Below, in pieces: positions 21,541-33,887 of a DNA stretch of 64,000 nucleotides. Position 1 is the first letter of the stretch. Each line of letters begins with the position of its first letter. The notes beneath the pieces are model-generated. The model was not told the origin of the DNA and searched no databases. It saw nothing but the letters and a program-made list of their open reading frames with translations. The DNA comes from Sesamum alatum (taxonomy: Eukaryota > Streptophyta > Magnoliopsida > Lamiales > Pedaliaceae): NCBI GenBank assembly GCA_034509735.1, contig JACGWO010000005.1, positions 38,160,479 to 38,224,478 on the forward strand, in the 5' to 3' direction. The position numbers and the translations under genes were made by a program.

Positions 21541-23698
21541 TGAGAGTTTTCTTGGAGTAGGGGACGATATATTGGGAGGAGGTAATGTTAAATGACTATA
21601 AAGGGCTTGGCTTTGCATGTTATTTGACACGAATCGGAGGGGTAATGGAGGAGAGCGACAAATGGGGAACCGGTCGATCTCAGCCGTTGGGTTGTCAATG
21701 GATGGTGCATCCTGCCTCCACGTGGATCTTGTGCTGAAGTAGAATTCCTCTATGTAAAACGGCCAATCTTTTTTTCGGTTTTATTTTCCTTTTCTCACTT
21801 CGTTTCCTTTTCAATTTTACCTTACTTTTTTTTGTATTAAAATCAGGTATTGTCAGATTTGAATTAATTACATAATAAATATAATATATTTGTAATAAAA
21901 TTGAATTACACATATTATATAATGAATTTATAATTTTAAAAAAATGATTAATCACATAACAAATATTATTCGATTTAACTGAATTTGGTGTGAGTAAGAA
22001 ATTTTCTAATATCAAACTAAAGTATATTTTAATTCTAATAAATTTAAGTAGCCTGAAAGAAAGGAGGGGGAGAATGAAACATTGGCAAAATCAAATATAT
22101 TCAACACAGTACTAAATTAATTATTTATTGTAAGGAAGTTCTTTTGAAATGCATAACACTAAATTTATTTTTTTGTAAGAATATATATAGTTTGGATTGA
22201 ATTTTTTCAATTACTTTATTAGGGAATAAGGAAATCAAGTCAATTTAACCAAATTATATTTATTGTATGATCGATTATTTTTCTTGGACTGTTATCAATT
22301 ATATAGTAAATGTATTCAAATTTTTCGTGTAATTGTAAATTTTATTACAATTAAAGTTTTCCTTAATATTGTTATACAATACGAGTACAAAACAATTACA
22401 CGTAAAGCTTTATTTTGTAAGGGAGCAATTGTAATTGTTATGTCGTGGAGGTCTAAAGTGTGTTGGTGAAATTTTCGATGGTCAAAACGTAATTGGAGAC
22501 CCCATAAAAAAATGTAATTGGAGACACATCAACTGAAAATGTATTATGTTACGTGATAGAAAGTACACCAATGACACTGTGATCAGTATTAATAGTGATA
22601 ACACGCGTGGTTTTTAGTTACTAGTCATCACGTCGTCCCTACGTATAATAAATAATATTTTATGTCTTAAAATATATTATAAATATAATATATATAAATC
22701 AAGACAACATATTTCACAATTAGTCTATGGCCCGTTTACTTGAAGAAGCATTTTAACTGCATAAAGATATTGTAAGAGTGGTGCTATGTTTCCTGCATAA
22801 GGCCCAAAGAATTAAGCCCAACTACGGTTAAAAGGACTTACTAAGTGATGAGGCCCAATGTTTTGAAAGCCCATGACTGAACGAAGATGGACTAGAACTT
22901 TGTGTCTAACGGGGTGTCCGTGAGGGCTTTAAATAGGTGTTTATCAAATTATCGTAAAATAAATTGAAAAAATGTTTTTGTTTTGTAATTCTTTTTAAAT
23001 TATTTAAATTAAGTTGATTTAAGTAAAAAGTTACAAGCAATTCTATATCAGCTTCTGCAGTTTATTGGTGAAGTTATAAATATTAAGATACTTTTTCAAA
23101 CACTCCAACCTCAATTCTTTTTCACTTTCAATCTTTTATTGTTTAATTTATTTTTTTTTTTTACAATTTAATCTGGTCATAAAATTAGAATTTATCGTGA
23201 ACACATCTGAAATCGAGAGTAGGATAGATATGAGTCAGGGTAAGCTACATGCTCGGTTAGGGTGTAGATGTCGGACATCTTGACAGGACATATTCCCAAC
23301 TCCCTCATTTTCTGAGACTATGATTGTTGGTCATTATTCAATAATCACTCAATTCCTTGAAGGATGCTAATTAAGAATTAGGGGTTATATTTTAAGTATT
23401 GAAATGCTGAATATTATTTTTTGGGTCCCATTCTTGATTTCATAAGAATTTACCGTTGAAAATATAAATTATTAATTGGGAAAAAGAGGATTAGTTTTAT
23501 TTTCTTCATAAACCACATTTCAACCTATCAGGTATCACAATAATTTTTGGTTACACGGTCGTATAACTCGTTGTCATGAGTACACAATTTTGAATATGCC
23601 CATATTCGCATCCCTGTTCGTTGCCGTTGATTCCAATGTATCTTTCAAATTCTAAATATAATTGTAAATTATAGTGAAATAATTCGGTTTAAACCTAA
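21541..23698. other. AT-rich intergenic stretch
   Basis: No gene recognised. About 22620-22725 resembles 62135-62250 (both have CCCTACRTATAATAAATAAT-like text followed by an AAAATRTATTATAAAT motif), suggesting one dispersed non-coding repeat. Confidence 0.4.
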
Positions 23699-23818
23699 TT
23701 ACCTATTCCTGGTTTGTTCTATTACAAGTTGTAAAAGGACGAGAGGACTATTAAATTGTTGTTGAAAGCGCCGTATGTTCATTTGATTCCATAAATGGTA
23801 AACTAAAGATCCACGTAG
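23699..23818 (-). pseudogene. LINE ORF2 scrap (linker after zf-RVT)
   Basis: A 39-codon open stretch on the minus strand reads LVYHLWNQMNIRRFQQQFNS followed by an LVIEQTRNR-like end and a stop. This matches the pattern VYHIWRERNxRRF...I...VR between the zinc-finger-RVT and RNase H parts of plant LINE ORF2 proteins. Flanking sequence is too decayed to follow. Confidence 0.5.
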
Positions 23819-23995
23819 TGCCTGGTAGATAGCATTGATCAAATGTTGTCCTCACCATCGTCGAGCTGCCACTCCGCCCTCGCTTCCAGTCCACACATGG
23901 CTATTGGAAGCTCACTTCACGTTTTCAGAGAACCTTAAAACCAAAATAAGCCTTATATTTTGGTAATAAATTTATTTGAATGACATTGAACAAAA

Positions 23996-24068
23996 GCCCG
24001 TCTAGCTCAGTCGGTAGAGCGCAAGGCTCTTAACCTTGTGGTCGTGGGTTCGAGCCCCACGGTGGGCG
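23996..24068 (+). tRNA. tRNA-Lys (anticodon CTT)
   Basis: A 73-nt cloverleaf. Acceptor GCCCGTC pairs with GGTGGGC (two G-T pairs), followed by discriminator G. D arm TAGCTCAGTCGGTAGAGC, anticodon loop CTCTTAA with CTT, and T arm GTGGG-TTCGAGC-CCCAC are all intact. No intron. Confidence 0.97.
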
Positions 24069-24279
24069 CATCTAAATTTAATCTTTTTATTTTGTATTTT
24101 TAAATGAAGATTTTAGTTATCGTATGAGTGGCGGTAGGCCTAATTAAAATGAGATGGGCCAAACTACGTTAAGTGAAAATTTCTGGGCCTTGCAATTGCA
24201 ATTGGACCTTTAGTTTTAATGGTTCATTGTGGGCTGATAAATTCATAGATCAACCACTAAAAATCAGCACAATTTTTTC

Positions 24280-24405
24280 ACGGGAAAAATGCATGATACC
24301 CCCTGTAATATAGGAAATGTGTAAAATACTCCCTCGTAATAAAATAAATATCAAATTATCTCCCTTTATTTTTAAGAATGAAGCAATTTACCCCCTTGGC
24401 CTTGG
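24280..24405. repeat. Family E repeat, partial copy
   Basis: The text of CCCCCTGTAATATAGGAAAT, CAAATTATCTCCCT and GCAATTTACCCCC follows the same order as in the copies at 32940, 38724 and 48755 (stretches of ATTACCCC separated by poly-A/T spacers). Only one arm is present. Confidence 0.4.
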
Positions 24406-24936
24406 TGGTGCACCACACGCGCGGTAAGTGCGATTTTTTATTGATTTTTAAGAATAAACTATTATTTTATATTTAAATATATTATAATATATATTATATA
24501 TAATGTATATAATATATATAATAATAAAAAATATATATTATAATCTATTTTTAATAGTAGTTTCATGTTTTTGTGATTACTTTGAATATATTAATTAATT
24601 TAGAAATTAAAAAAAAGACATGACAATACTATTAAATGGTTCAACACGATTTAGTATTTGAGTTTGAACATATGGAATGATACAACAATAATAGTTGAAC
24701 TATCTTTAACATAATAAGTGTCCTCAAAACTTTATTCATCCGGTAACACATATATTACAATCATCATATATGGTTTCTTTATGACGTTGAAGTGCAATCA
24801 CAACCATCAATAGCTGCGATTGATTGATTCAAAACTGACTTATAAATAATTTGAAAAGTCTCATTTTACAAGTTCGAATCTCTTGTGTACATTTACCAAA
24901 AACATTTACTAATCGTGCATGTATTCTAAACACTCA

Positions 24937-25354
24937 GGCCCCGTTTATTTTGAAGACGGAATTAAACTAGTGATAGGATTATCTTGAACTAAATGAATGA
25001 TAAAAAAACCCTGTATAAATTGTAAGGTGTTTACTTACATGTAGTACTAAATTTTGATAAAATATGTGAAGTGTTTACTTTGTTGTATTGGATGGCAAAT
25101 TACCCATTAGCCCTTCATGGATTTTACCTCTTGTCTTATTTGAGGGCAACATGGACTTTTGTCACCTGCATTTATTGTTGTACAAATCACATGATAACTT
25201 ATACCACCACCTTTGGTGGTATAAGTTATGCAAGTGTAACAGTAATTAGTACAATGCCCTGTAATAGTACAGGACCCCCATACATGAAAGTAAATAATAT
25301 ATTATCCTATACTAATTTTCTTATTCAGGCTAATACCTCAAAGTAAACAGGGCC
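24937..25354. mobile_element. Tourist-like (PIF/Harbinger-type) MITE
   Basis: Terminal inverted repeats GGCCCCGTTTA and TAAACAGGGCC flank a 418-bp non-coding element. TCA stands directly outside both ends (24934-24936 and 25355-25357), a 3-bp target-site duplication as expected for PIF/Harbinger elements. Inside, ATAACTTATACCACC is followed by its inverted copy GGTGGTATAAGTTAT. Confidence 0.8.
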
Positions 25355-25814
25355 TCAGGGATTATTGCCAACTTCTATGAAATATACATACAACATTTGT
25401 CAGTTCTGTACGATCTTCAACTATTCAGGAAACTGTTGCCAGTTTCTGTAAATTGTACCAATATCTACCAACCGTTTTAAAGAATTTTACTAAACACCGG
25501 TCCGCGTTTGCTACTACTGTCATCTCCGTTTTTCGTCAGAACAAAGAAAAAAAACAAACAACAAAAGATCAATCAATAACGAACGGCATTTTAGTTCCAA
25601 TCACACAAAGAAAAAGAGAGAAAAACCTAAACAAAATGTAGTGTCCCAACCAATAATTTGTTGTCCAAGAAATATGATTCCTAAAGTGTGGTTGCATGTC
25701 CTATTTAGACATAAGTGGAGTGTGGGACTTTGTGTCTTATAACTACATTGCAAATAATTAATTTCATTACAATACAAAGCCCTTTATCCTCAGCTTTAAT
25801 AAAAGCAGGAAAAA

Positions 25815-25874
25815 AAGAGAGAGAGAGAGAGAGAGAAAGCAAAAATTAGCCAAGTGAGTGTGTGTGTGTGTGTG
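25815..25874 (+). repeat. GA and TG microsatellites
   Basis: An (AG)n run at about 25816-25837 is followed 20 nt later by a (GT)n run at about 25858-25874. Confidence 0.8.
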
Positions 25875-26305
25875 ATATTTCAATTAAGGAATTGGAGAGA
25901 ATTAGTGTAGTTGATGGACTGTACTGATAAGAATGGATCAAATGTGTGAAGAAATCTTTGGCATGCATGAGTTGTAATAAAGGGACAAAACTTTATATTA
26001 TTAATTTGTTGATTTTTAAGGTATGGATTTGATTAAGATTACCACTGCTGTGTGGATATCATATCCTTATTCCTTGGTGGATATAAAGCAATTATATTGA
26101 TATATATATATATATGTGTGTACACCTTAAAAGAATTTTAAATAAATAAATAGTTAGGGTATCTAAATTGGAATAAGGCTGATCCTAATTGGATAGAGAT
26201 ATCCATATGTTGATGTACAGCTTTTGAATTATTTGAATTCTGTTTGGTTGCTGGCAAAGAAAGTTTATGGAATCAGGGGTATTTTATCCACAATTCAATA
26301 TGAAT

Positions 26306-26309
<4 letters not shown>

Positions 26310-26338
<29 letters not shown>
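26310..26338 (+). repeat. TA microsatellite
   Basis: An uninterrupted (TA)n tract directly abutting the left end of the next foldback element. Confidence 0.9.
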
Positions 26339-26339
<1 letters not shown>

Positions 26340-26341
<2 letters not shown>

Positions 26342-27133
26342 GGTTAATTACACTCACCTCCCCTGTTACTTTGGGAATATACAAATTCTCTCCTCTTATT
26401 ATGAAAATTACAAATTATCCCCTGTTAGTCGAATTTAATAATAAGTGCTTAAATGATCATTTTGCCATCATTTATAAAATTGAATATAATTCAATAAAAT
26501 TAATAATAGAAGTATTTTTTTATTTTCTTTATTTGAAATGAAAAGAAGGAAAAAAGTTTTTCTTCAAATAATTTAAAAATATACGTATGTCTTCATTTTT
26601 CTAGGAATTGTAACGCATAGAACTTTAAGAATTAAAATACACTAAAATTGACTTGTTTAAATTTTAATTTAACATAGTAAAATTGGCTAAAATAATGAAA
26701 TTTGCCTCAATATTTTTAATATTTGAATAATATAAACTCTATTTTATTACTTTCTATAAAATAATATAATTTTAACAAAATTTGCAAGCGTTGATGATTG
26801 TTAGGAATAGAAATTAATGTCACAACCTACACATACACAATATTTGATTAAAAAATATTATAAAATAATTTACTAAAAATTACGAGTATACACCCTTATT
26901 AACTTTAAAAATAACAAATTATCCCTTAAGAGTATTTAAGTCATAGAAAATAGAGTCATTCAGGTTGAGGATATTACATAAAGTTTACATCAACGAAATC
27001 CATTAAGTTGACTAACGGAAGGGGCAATTTGTAAGGTGGGTATATTTGGAAGGAAAATTTATGTAATTTTCATACTAAGAGGGGGGAATTTGTATATTCT
27101 CATTGTGGTAGGGGAGGTCAGTGTAATTAACCC
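26340..27133. repeat. Foldback element, family C-like, long copy
   Basis: The left end GGGTTAATTACACTCACCTC and right end GAGGTCAGTGTAATTAACCC are inverted copies. The next inner blocks (ATACAAATTCTCTCC and GGGGGGAATTTGTATATTCT) also match in inverted order. About 794 bp with an AT-rich non-coding core. It sits beside a TA microsatellite, as TA-targeting elements often do. Confidence 0.75.
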
Positions 27134-28649
27134 TATATATATGTATTAAATTAGAAATTTCTCCCAAGAAATTATGACAAATGGTATTTAAAAGTGTTCA
27201 TTAGCAATACTTAATAAAAAATAGAAATTTAAACAGAATTTTTATCAACTATAAAATTTTAAAATTATTATTATTTAATATATATATGATATTAATTTTA
27301 TTACAACGATATAAAATCACCAATTTTCGTCAAGAATTATACTCGCCACGTGTCAGAAAATTACATGGCTGATAATTTCTCCTGTATGCTTTTCCACTTA
27401 CAATGACAAGTAATTGAATATTCAAAAGTTCCCCATGAATCATTGGAACTATATGCTTTTTATGAAATTTCATATCATATATAGTTCAAAATAAATAAAT
27501 AATAATTTTTTTTATAAAAAAAAATTTGATTTGGTCATTGACAGAGTTCAATAATTGAGCACTAACCCCCACCAGCACTCCACCCATTTTATTTTATTTT
27601 AATACTTTTTCAGTCACTTCTGGACTTTGCTTTAATTAATTTCGTATATGATTTGGGTAAAGTCTTTAAATTATTAATTTATTAGTCAAAAAACCTAATT
27701 GCTATACAAAGTTTGCAGGCCATTATGCAAACACCTGTAATTACTTGTGAAAATCATTCATAAACTTACATCAACATCAATATTACATGGATCGCATATT
27801 ATTTTACCTCAGCGTTTAGATGTCGACAGATGTAATTTGTTGACATAATACACACGTTTGTAGTATTTACGTGTCGAAATGTTTGTGTCTCACTGTAATT
27901 ATATGGTTAACGAGATATTTTTAAAAGTAACGGTCATGCAAAAAGGGGATTGATTAAATTAAGGATAAATTGCATTGACAATCCTTGAAGTTTGGTCTAA
28001 TCACATAAATACTCTATACTTTTTACAAAATTATAAATACACCTCCTGTGTAATTAGGTTAATGTAATTCTCCCTTACATTAGTCATAATTAGCATTAGG
28101 ATGTAATTTATGCTTTGAAAGAAAGTAAATTTTGGAACTGATTTATCTCTTGCTTTTAAAATCATTTTTATTTTATATTTCAAGGAACTAAAATTCTATT
28201 TATCTTTCACCTTCAAACTTTTATAAGATGAAAAAATAATTCCGTAAAAGACATAACAATTATAAATTCGAGCTTCACTGAAACCGTAGAATTTGATGTA
28301 GGTGTATTATTGTGAAAAACCAGTCTAACATTTACATTTTTACCTATAAACTGTTGAAATCGATAAGGAGCAGTTTTTAGCATTTGGCTTAAAATAACTT
28401 AATTTAAGCAGTTCAAACACAGAAATTATAAAATAAAAATACTATTTCCAACTTATAATTTCAACAATCAGCTGATAAACGCTTATTTTAAGCTCTTGCA
28501 AATACTTCCTCAGTGTGTTAGAGGAGTTGCAGTGATCAAACTTTAAAATATTCTAACGAACTTTTGGTAAAAGAAACATTCCGTAATAGTTAGATTTCTT
28601 AACCAGGGTAGCTATAACATATTCAACCTGACCTAATATATACACATAC

Positions 28650-28830
28650 ATATATGAGGAAAATTCTTATTCAAACTTGTTTTGGTTGAATCAAATCAAC
28701 CACATGATGAGTGTATGACACTTGTCATGTGATTGACCACTTCTCCTAAATTGTACACCAATCATACGACAAGTATGTTGCACTTGTCACATAATTATTT
28801 TAGGTCCGACCTGACTTAGAGTTTCCCAGA
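28650..28830. repeat. Dispersed repeat, family G copy 1
   Basis: Contains GGAAAATTCTTATTC, ATCAACCACATGATGAG and ACTTGTCATGTGATTG. Read on the other strand, the same order of blocks appears at 35500-35645, so this looks like an inverted, diverged pair. Confidence 0.4.
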
Positions 28831-30024
28831 GTTGAAATTTCTAGTTGGGGGGGGGGGGGGGGTTGGGGTTTGATGGGGTCCTTGGGAGAAATTAAAACAT
28901 TAATTGGAATGAAAGAAATGAAGCTTTTTGGAAAGCCACTTTATTAGATTGCAATTGCGTCTGTTGCTACCCACCTCCGAAAGTTGCATAGAAACGCAAT
29001 AATGCACACACAGACATTTGATATTTCTGCATTTTCGGATTGAATTTTCTGTTTCAAATTAAATTATAAATTTTTAATAAATGCATATCATGTATGTAAA
29101 AGTTACATTCTTTTTTTTTTAATTTATTTAAGAAATTTTTTATACATGTGGTTACTATATTTATATATATGTGTTAAACTCATCAACAATTAATATGATT
29201 CGGGATAGAAAATCTAATCCCTGTATTTTGTGGCCTTATCGGTTTTACAGCACAGTTTTCAAATGCTTTTTAATTAGTAGTCTGGATTTTTTCTTGTAAA
29301 TATATTACATATTTATATCTTGTATTTCATTTTATAATATATAGAAGTTATATGCATAAATGTTTATATCATACAAATTTAAAATGCAGCCTCATTTTAC
29401 AATAAAAGATTTCAACTGTTTAATTTGACACATCAGAAATATTTAAGAGAATTAATAAGTTATTGAATTCTTGAACTAATTATCTAGCTAACTTTTTGCA
29501 CTTGTATATATGTGTAAAGGTATATGCAACTATCCCAACTCAAATAATCATTGGCTATGTGAGTTTCACTAGAAAAATAAAAAGACAATAAATGAAGGGA
29601 TTTTTGTTTTATATAGGTTGGATATGAAACTATCACATAATGTAAATTATGTTATGTAATGATAAAATTTACATTGTAGTGACGTGACACAATGTATACT
29701 GTGTAATATTTTTAACTTTAGTTCATATAAGAATAAACTCTAAAAGTAAGAGCACACAAAATGTCCACAACTTTTAATATTTGTAATGTCATCCACAATC
29801 AATCATGTCCAATAATATTTTGTTGATAGATACATATCATCTCCAAAATGTTAGAGCCCTTTTACATGATATTCAATTTTTTGTCCCATAACATAGCTCC
29901 AATATATTTTCAGTCTTATTCTTTACGAAATTCTAAAAAATAATCTCATAACTTACAAAACGTCTTATTTTTAGTCATTCTGTCAACTTCTCTTAGAAGA
30001 TTGACGAAAAAAACCATGCGCAAG

Positions 30025-30586
30025 TAGGGATGGAAATGGGTCCGCGTTGGACTGGACCCCACCCGCTTGGGGCGAATTTTGAAGCCTTTGGGTCTGGGAG
30101 CGGGTCCGGGTTTTAGTAGATTGGACCTAGACCTGTCCTGCTTAGTTTTCTTTTTGTATATCTTTTATATATTTATATAAAACATATTTGTACTAATTTA
30201 TAAAAAAAAATATGAATAATTTACTCATACTTATATATAATATATCAACTTAATATTTTATAAATTAAAATAATGATATAAAAATTTTATAAATATTTTA
30301 ATATTTATATAAGTAACACATATTATAAACTTTTTAATATTTCAATGCCTGAAACATGCACATATATTCATAAAAAAACAGTATTAACCTTTCTATGATA
30401 TTATTATCTCATATTTATAAATGTATGGTAGTATTATTTTTAAATATATATTTTTTAATATTTTAAAAATCTTAATCGGGTCTCCCGAGTCCAACCCGAC
30501 ATGGACCCGTGTTCGGAATTTTCTTGGGCGAGCCGATTCTCGGGTTTTGGCAAATTCATCACAGACTCGCCCCGTTGTCATCCCTA
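30025..30586. mobile_element. hAT-like MITE
   Basis: The ends TAGGGATGGAAATGGGTC and GACTCGCCCCGTTGTCATCCCTA are inverted and begin and end with TAGGGATG/CATCCCTA. The 8-nt flanks TGCGCAAG and TACACAAG match at 6 of 8 positions, a worn 8-bp target duplication as in hAT elements. The GC-rich arms (GGGTCC...CGGGTCTCCCGAG) enclose a very AT-rich core. No coding capacity. Confidence 0.65.
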
Positions 30587-32159
30587 TACACAAGTCATAT
30601 GACTGTTATCTTTTCATGAGGAAACTGGCGTGACTTGCACATAATTTTTTCCGTCAATTTCCTTACGAAAGTTGGTAAGAGGGTTGAACGTGAGAAAATT
30701 TTCAAAATTATGAGACTAATTTTTAGAATTTATAAACATTAGGAGTAAAACTCGACACGAGTTAAGTTATGCTATCAAAAATGCAATTCCCACAGCCTTT
30801 TAGCTATGAATGAACAACAAGATTCCAAGTGTTGGAACCAATGAAAGAAAAGCATGACAAAATTAGAATGAAATGGACACTGAAACTATTGAACTGCATA
30901 GTTCCCTTAATAGCTAAGGCTACATGATAATCATTGTCCTAGGATACCCCACTCTTTGCACATTGTCAAATTTGCAATATTCAATAATATAGGGACCAAT
31001 AAGATATTTATATAAAATATGAGAAATCCAAATTTATGGGTAAAAAATGATTTCGAGTTGTCGATTTTTGATGGGACATTTTTTGCTGAAAAACTTTAGA
31101 TGGTTCTATGAGATATCTAAGTCTAAGAAAAAGGGTTAGTTATAGTGCAATTTCTTTGAAGAGTTTTAGATTTGAACAACTAACTTCTTGGCTTTATGTC
31201 AATATAGACATGCACTATATGTTGTGAGTATTGAAAGTAAAGTATTAAAAGACTTTGATTTTCATTAATATTTTTTACTTTATTTATGGTTTTTATCGTT
31301 ACTCGGTCAGTTCAATCGAAAATACTGATTAGTAACAACTCAATATTCAGTGTGGGAACTATATTTGTTGTTAATGAACTGTTTTTGTGCATATATAACG
31401 CTAACCGTCTACAATGATAACTTTGTGCTGATTTTTTTTGTTGTCTCTAACTACTAATAAACAACAATTTTGTGTACAATTCTTATCGGCATTGGTTGTA
31501 CTAGATAGAGCCTTTTTCACTTTTGATTTCAAACTTTACGAGTCAAAACTTTTGGTCATCTACCGTGAAAACAACCAAAGTATGTGTCTGGTCACGTGCA
31601 ATTCGACAACGGCGGTTGCCCACTTGACCTGACCAATAAATGGTCAAATTTTATTTTACCCCTTATATTTTTCAAAAGAGATTAGAAACTTCCTGTATTT
31701 TGAAAAATAAACCAAAACCCGCCTATATTTCGAAGAGAAATTCACCCTCCTTCGTTTATTTGCTATGTTAAGTAATTGTAATAATTGAATTTCTCAATAT
31801 GGCCATTAATTTAAGTATGAAAAAAAAAGTCTACAAAAACTAAATAAATAAAGAGTTGCTTTCTCAAAAGCCGCAAACACAAGAAGATGTGTCCAAAGAG
31901 AGGGAAAAGCAAGTTCAAAAAGTGACAAGTGTCTCTCATTTTTCACACTTTCACCTAACAAATTACCAAAACTTTTGGCTTTTATTTCTTCATTTCTTAG
32001 TGCATTTCTGCGGAGTAGTTGGCAATTTCGGGCTTCCAAATGAAATTACTTGTCCGGACGAAATCACCACACCCAATTATTAATTACTCACTCCTCTACG
32101 CTTCTTCTTGCATGCAAAATGTGCTTTAAAACATTTTTAAATTAATACATCAATGATTT

Positions 32160-32345
32160 TTTAACTTAGTAGTTAAATTATCGTGTCAATACCATGAATA
32201 AATTCGACTTTATTGTTTATAGGGTCGAGTCTCACCAGACGTGTAGGTATTTATCTCACTTAATGTAAGTTCATTGTAATAATGAGTTTTAATCGATGTA
32301 TTTATCACTTATTAATATTAATATAATTATGTAATAATTGTTTTT
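32160..32345 (+). mobile_element. SINE-like element, copy 1
   Basis: Shares with copy 2 a tRNA-like head (TTAACTTAGTAGTTAAATTA; a degenerate B box GGGTCGAGTCTCACCAG) followed by GACGTGTAGGTATTTATCTC and AATCGATGTATTTAT. It resembles a Pol III-promoted SINE. Confidence 0.5.
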
Positions 32346-32655
32346 ATGAAAAGAAAATTAAATTAATAACAATGAATTCATTCTTCAATTTTGATAGTTT
32401 TCATTTTGAGTTAAATGCGACCACTCTTTCTGAAAAATTTAATGCAAAAACCCTCTGGGAATAAAGGTAATTTATTTCACTAAACTTTTAAAAAGAGGTA
32501 ATTTTTTCAATTACGAGGTCTAACAAAATGTAACTGGTGATTGATTCTTGATGTATGTAATGTTTGTTTGTTCCCACTTACTAATATTAAAACAGTAATA
32601 TTAAATTATGAGGCTAAAAATAAATAGAGATGCAGTAAGCTTTTTATTTAGTTTA

Positions 32656-32912
32656 GTGTAAATTACATTGACACCCTCTGATATTAGACCCGGATACACA
32701 AACACCTCTATGTCTTTTGTAAAATTACAGCTCACCCCCTAAGGGATTTTAGTGTAATGTTTTTCAAGAGGTGTTTGTGTATTACCTTTTAATAGAGGGT
32801 ATAGTTGTAATTATAACTATAACTTCATGAGGCATATCTGTAATTTCGCAAAAGATAGAGGGTCATTTTGTAGTTTGATCGAACCTCATGGGGTGTTAAT
32901 GTAATTTACCCT
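32656..32912. repeat. Foldback element, family C copy 2
   Basis: The arms GTGTAAATTACATTGACACC and GGTGTTAATGTAATTTACCC are inverted. The inner blocks CACAAACACCTCTATG and AGAGGTGTTTGTGTATTACC also pair. Same design and size as the copy at 9147-9405. Confidence 0.7.
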
Positions 32913-32939
32913 TTTATTTAAAGGCTCATGGTGGGTTGC

Positions 32940-33125
32940 CCTTTTATTTTGGAAAAATTGCAAGCAACCCGTTGTAATATTGTAAATGAGCAAATTACCC
33001 CATATGAAAAATAAAATAGCAATTTACTTCTTGTGTTTTTTTTAAATAAATCAATTTATCTCCCTGTATTTTTTAAAAATGGCGATTTACCTTCTGTATA
33101 GGAAGATAAATTGCTCAATTTTAAA
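32940..33125. repeat. Family E repeat, copy 2
   Basis: Reads GCAAGCAACCCGTTGTAATA, TGTAAATGAGCAAATTACCC, AATAGCAATTTACTTC and later blocks in the same order as at 38724-38957. Confidence 0.5.
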
Positions 33126-33733
33126 TAACACAGTAAGGTAAATTGCATTAACACCCCTCCCCCCCCTTTTTTTTTTTTACTTGAAGAGGGTTTTACTCAT
33201 TTATTATTTCATAAGGGGTTAAAAAGTGATTAACGAATTTTCAATTAAAATCAAAGTCCAATGTTGCCGAGACTTTATAAGCACGAAAGCTTAAGTTCAT
33301 TATATTTTTATTCGTTATAATTTATATTATTTTTTCATAAATTGAGATCCAATTACTAAAGTCTTTCAACACTCTCAAGTCTATATCTTCTCTTCAAACT
33401 CAGACGGTTATATGGTACTAATTAAATAAAAATTTCACATTTACGTACATATACTAAAACAATTCCATCTTTTAATACTTTTTCTTTAACAAATTCCATC
33501 TTTTAATACTTTTAAAAACACAATTAAAAAATACTTTTATAAACATTAATAGCACCAAAGCATACTATACTATATATATTAAGGCGCCGGATGGCTGATC
33601 AATTTATTCCAAAAATCAAGAAAAATGTGCATCAACCCTTTACATCTTTATGTCACGAAGTTGCTGACCAAGTCGACCAGCAACATAAAAAGTATGAAAC
33701 TTGGATATTGGTAAAAGAAAACACAGAAATAAT

Positions 33734-33887
33734 GATGTCTTAGTTCGATAGTTAAAATTGATGTTTCATAAATATGTTTAAGATAATGTGTTCGAACCCT
33801 ATCAGATGTGTAGGTATTTAACTTAATATTATCAACTTATCATAATAGGTCATGGATTCAATCCAATCGATGTATTTGATAGGGGTA
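33734..33887 (+). mobile_element. SINE-like element, copy 2 (best preserved head)
   Basis: GTCTTAGTTCGATAGTTAAAA resembles a tRNA A box, and TGTGTTCGAACCCTATC about 55 nt downstream is a near-consensus B box (GGTTCGANTCC). It continues with AGATGTGTAGGTATTTAAC and CAATCGATGTATTTG as in copies 1 and 3. About 150 nt, ending against an LTR-like sequence. Confidence 0.55.

Noticed and set aside
24437..24545. AT-only palindromic tract as a possible scaffold attachment or origin site
   Set aside because: Similar AT-rich tracts occur throughout the window and no specific motif singles this one out.
25071..25346. 91-codon open frame on the plus strand
   Set aside because: It lies entirely within the Tourist-like MITE.
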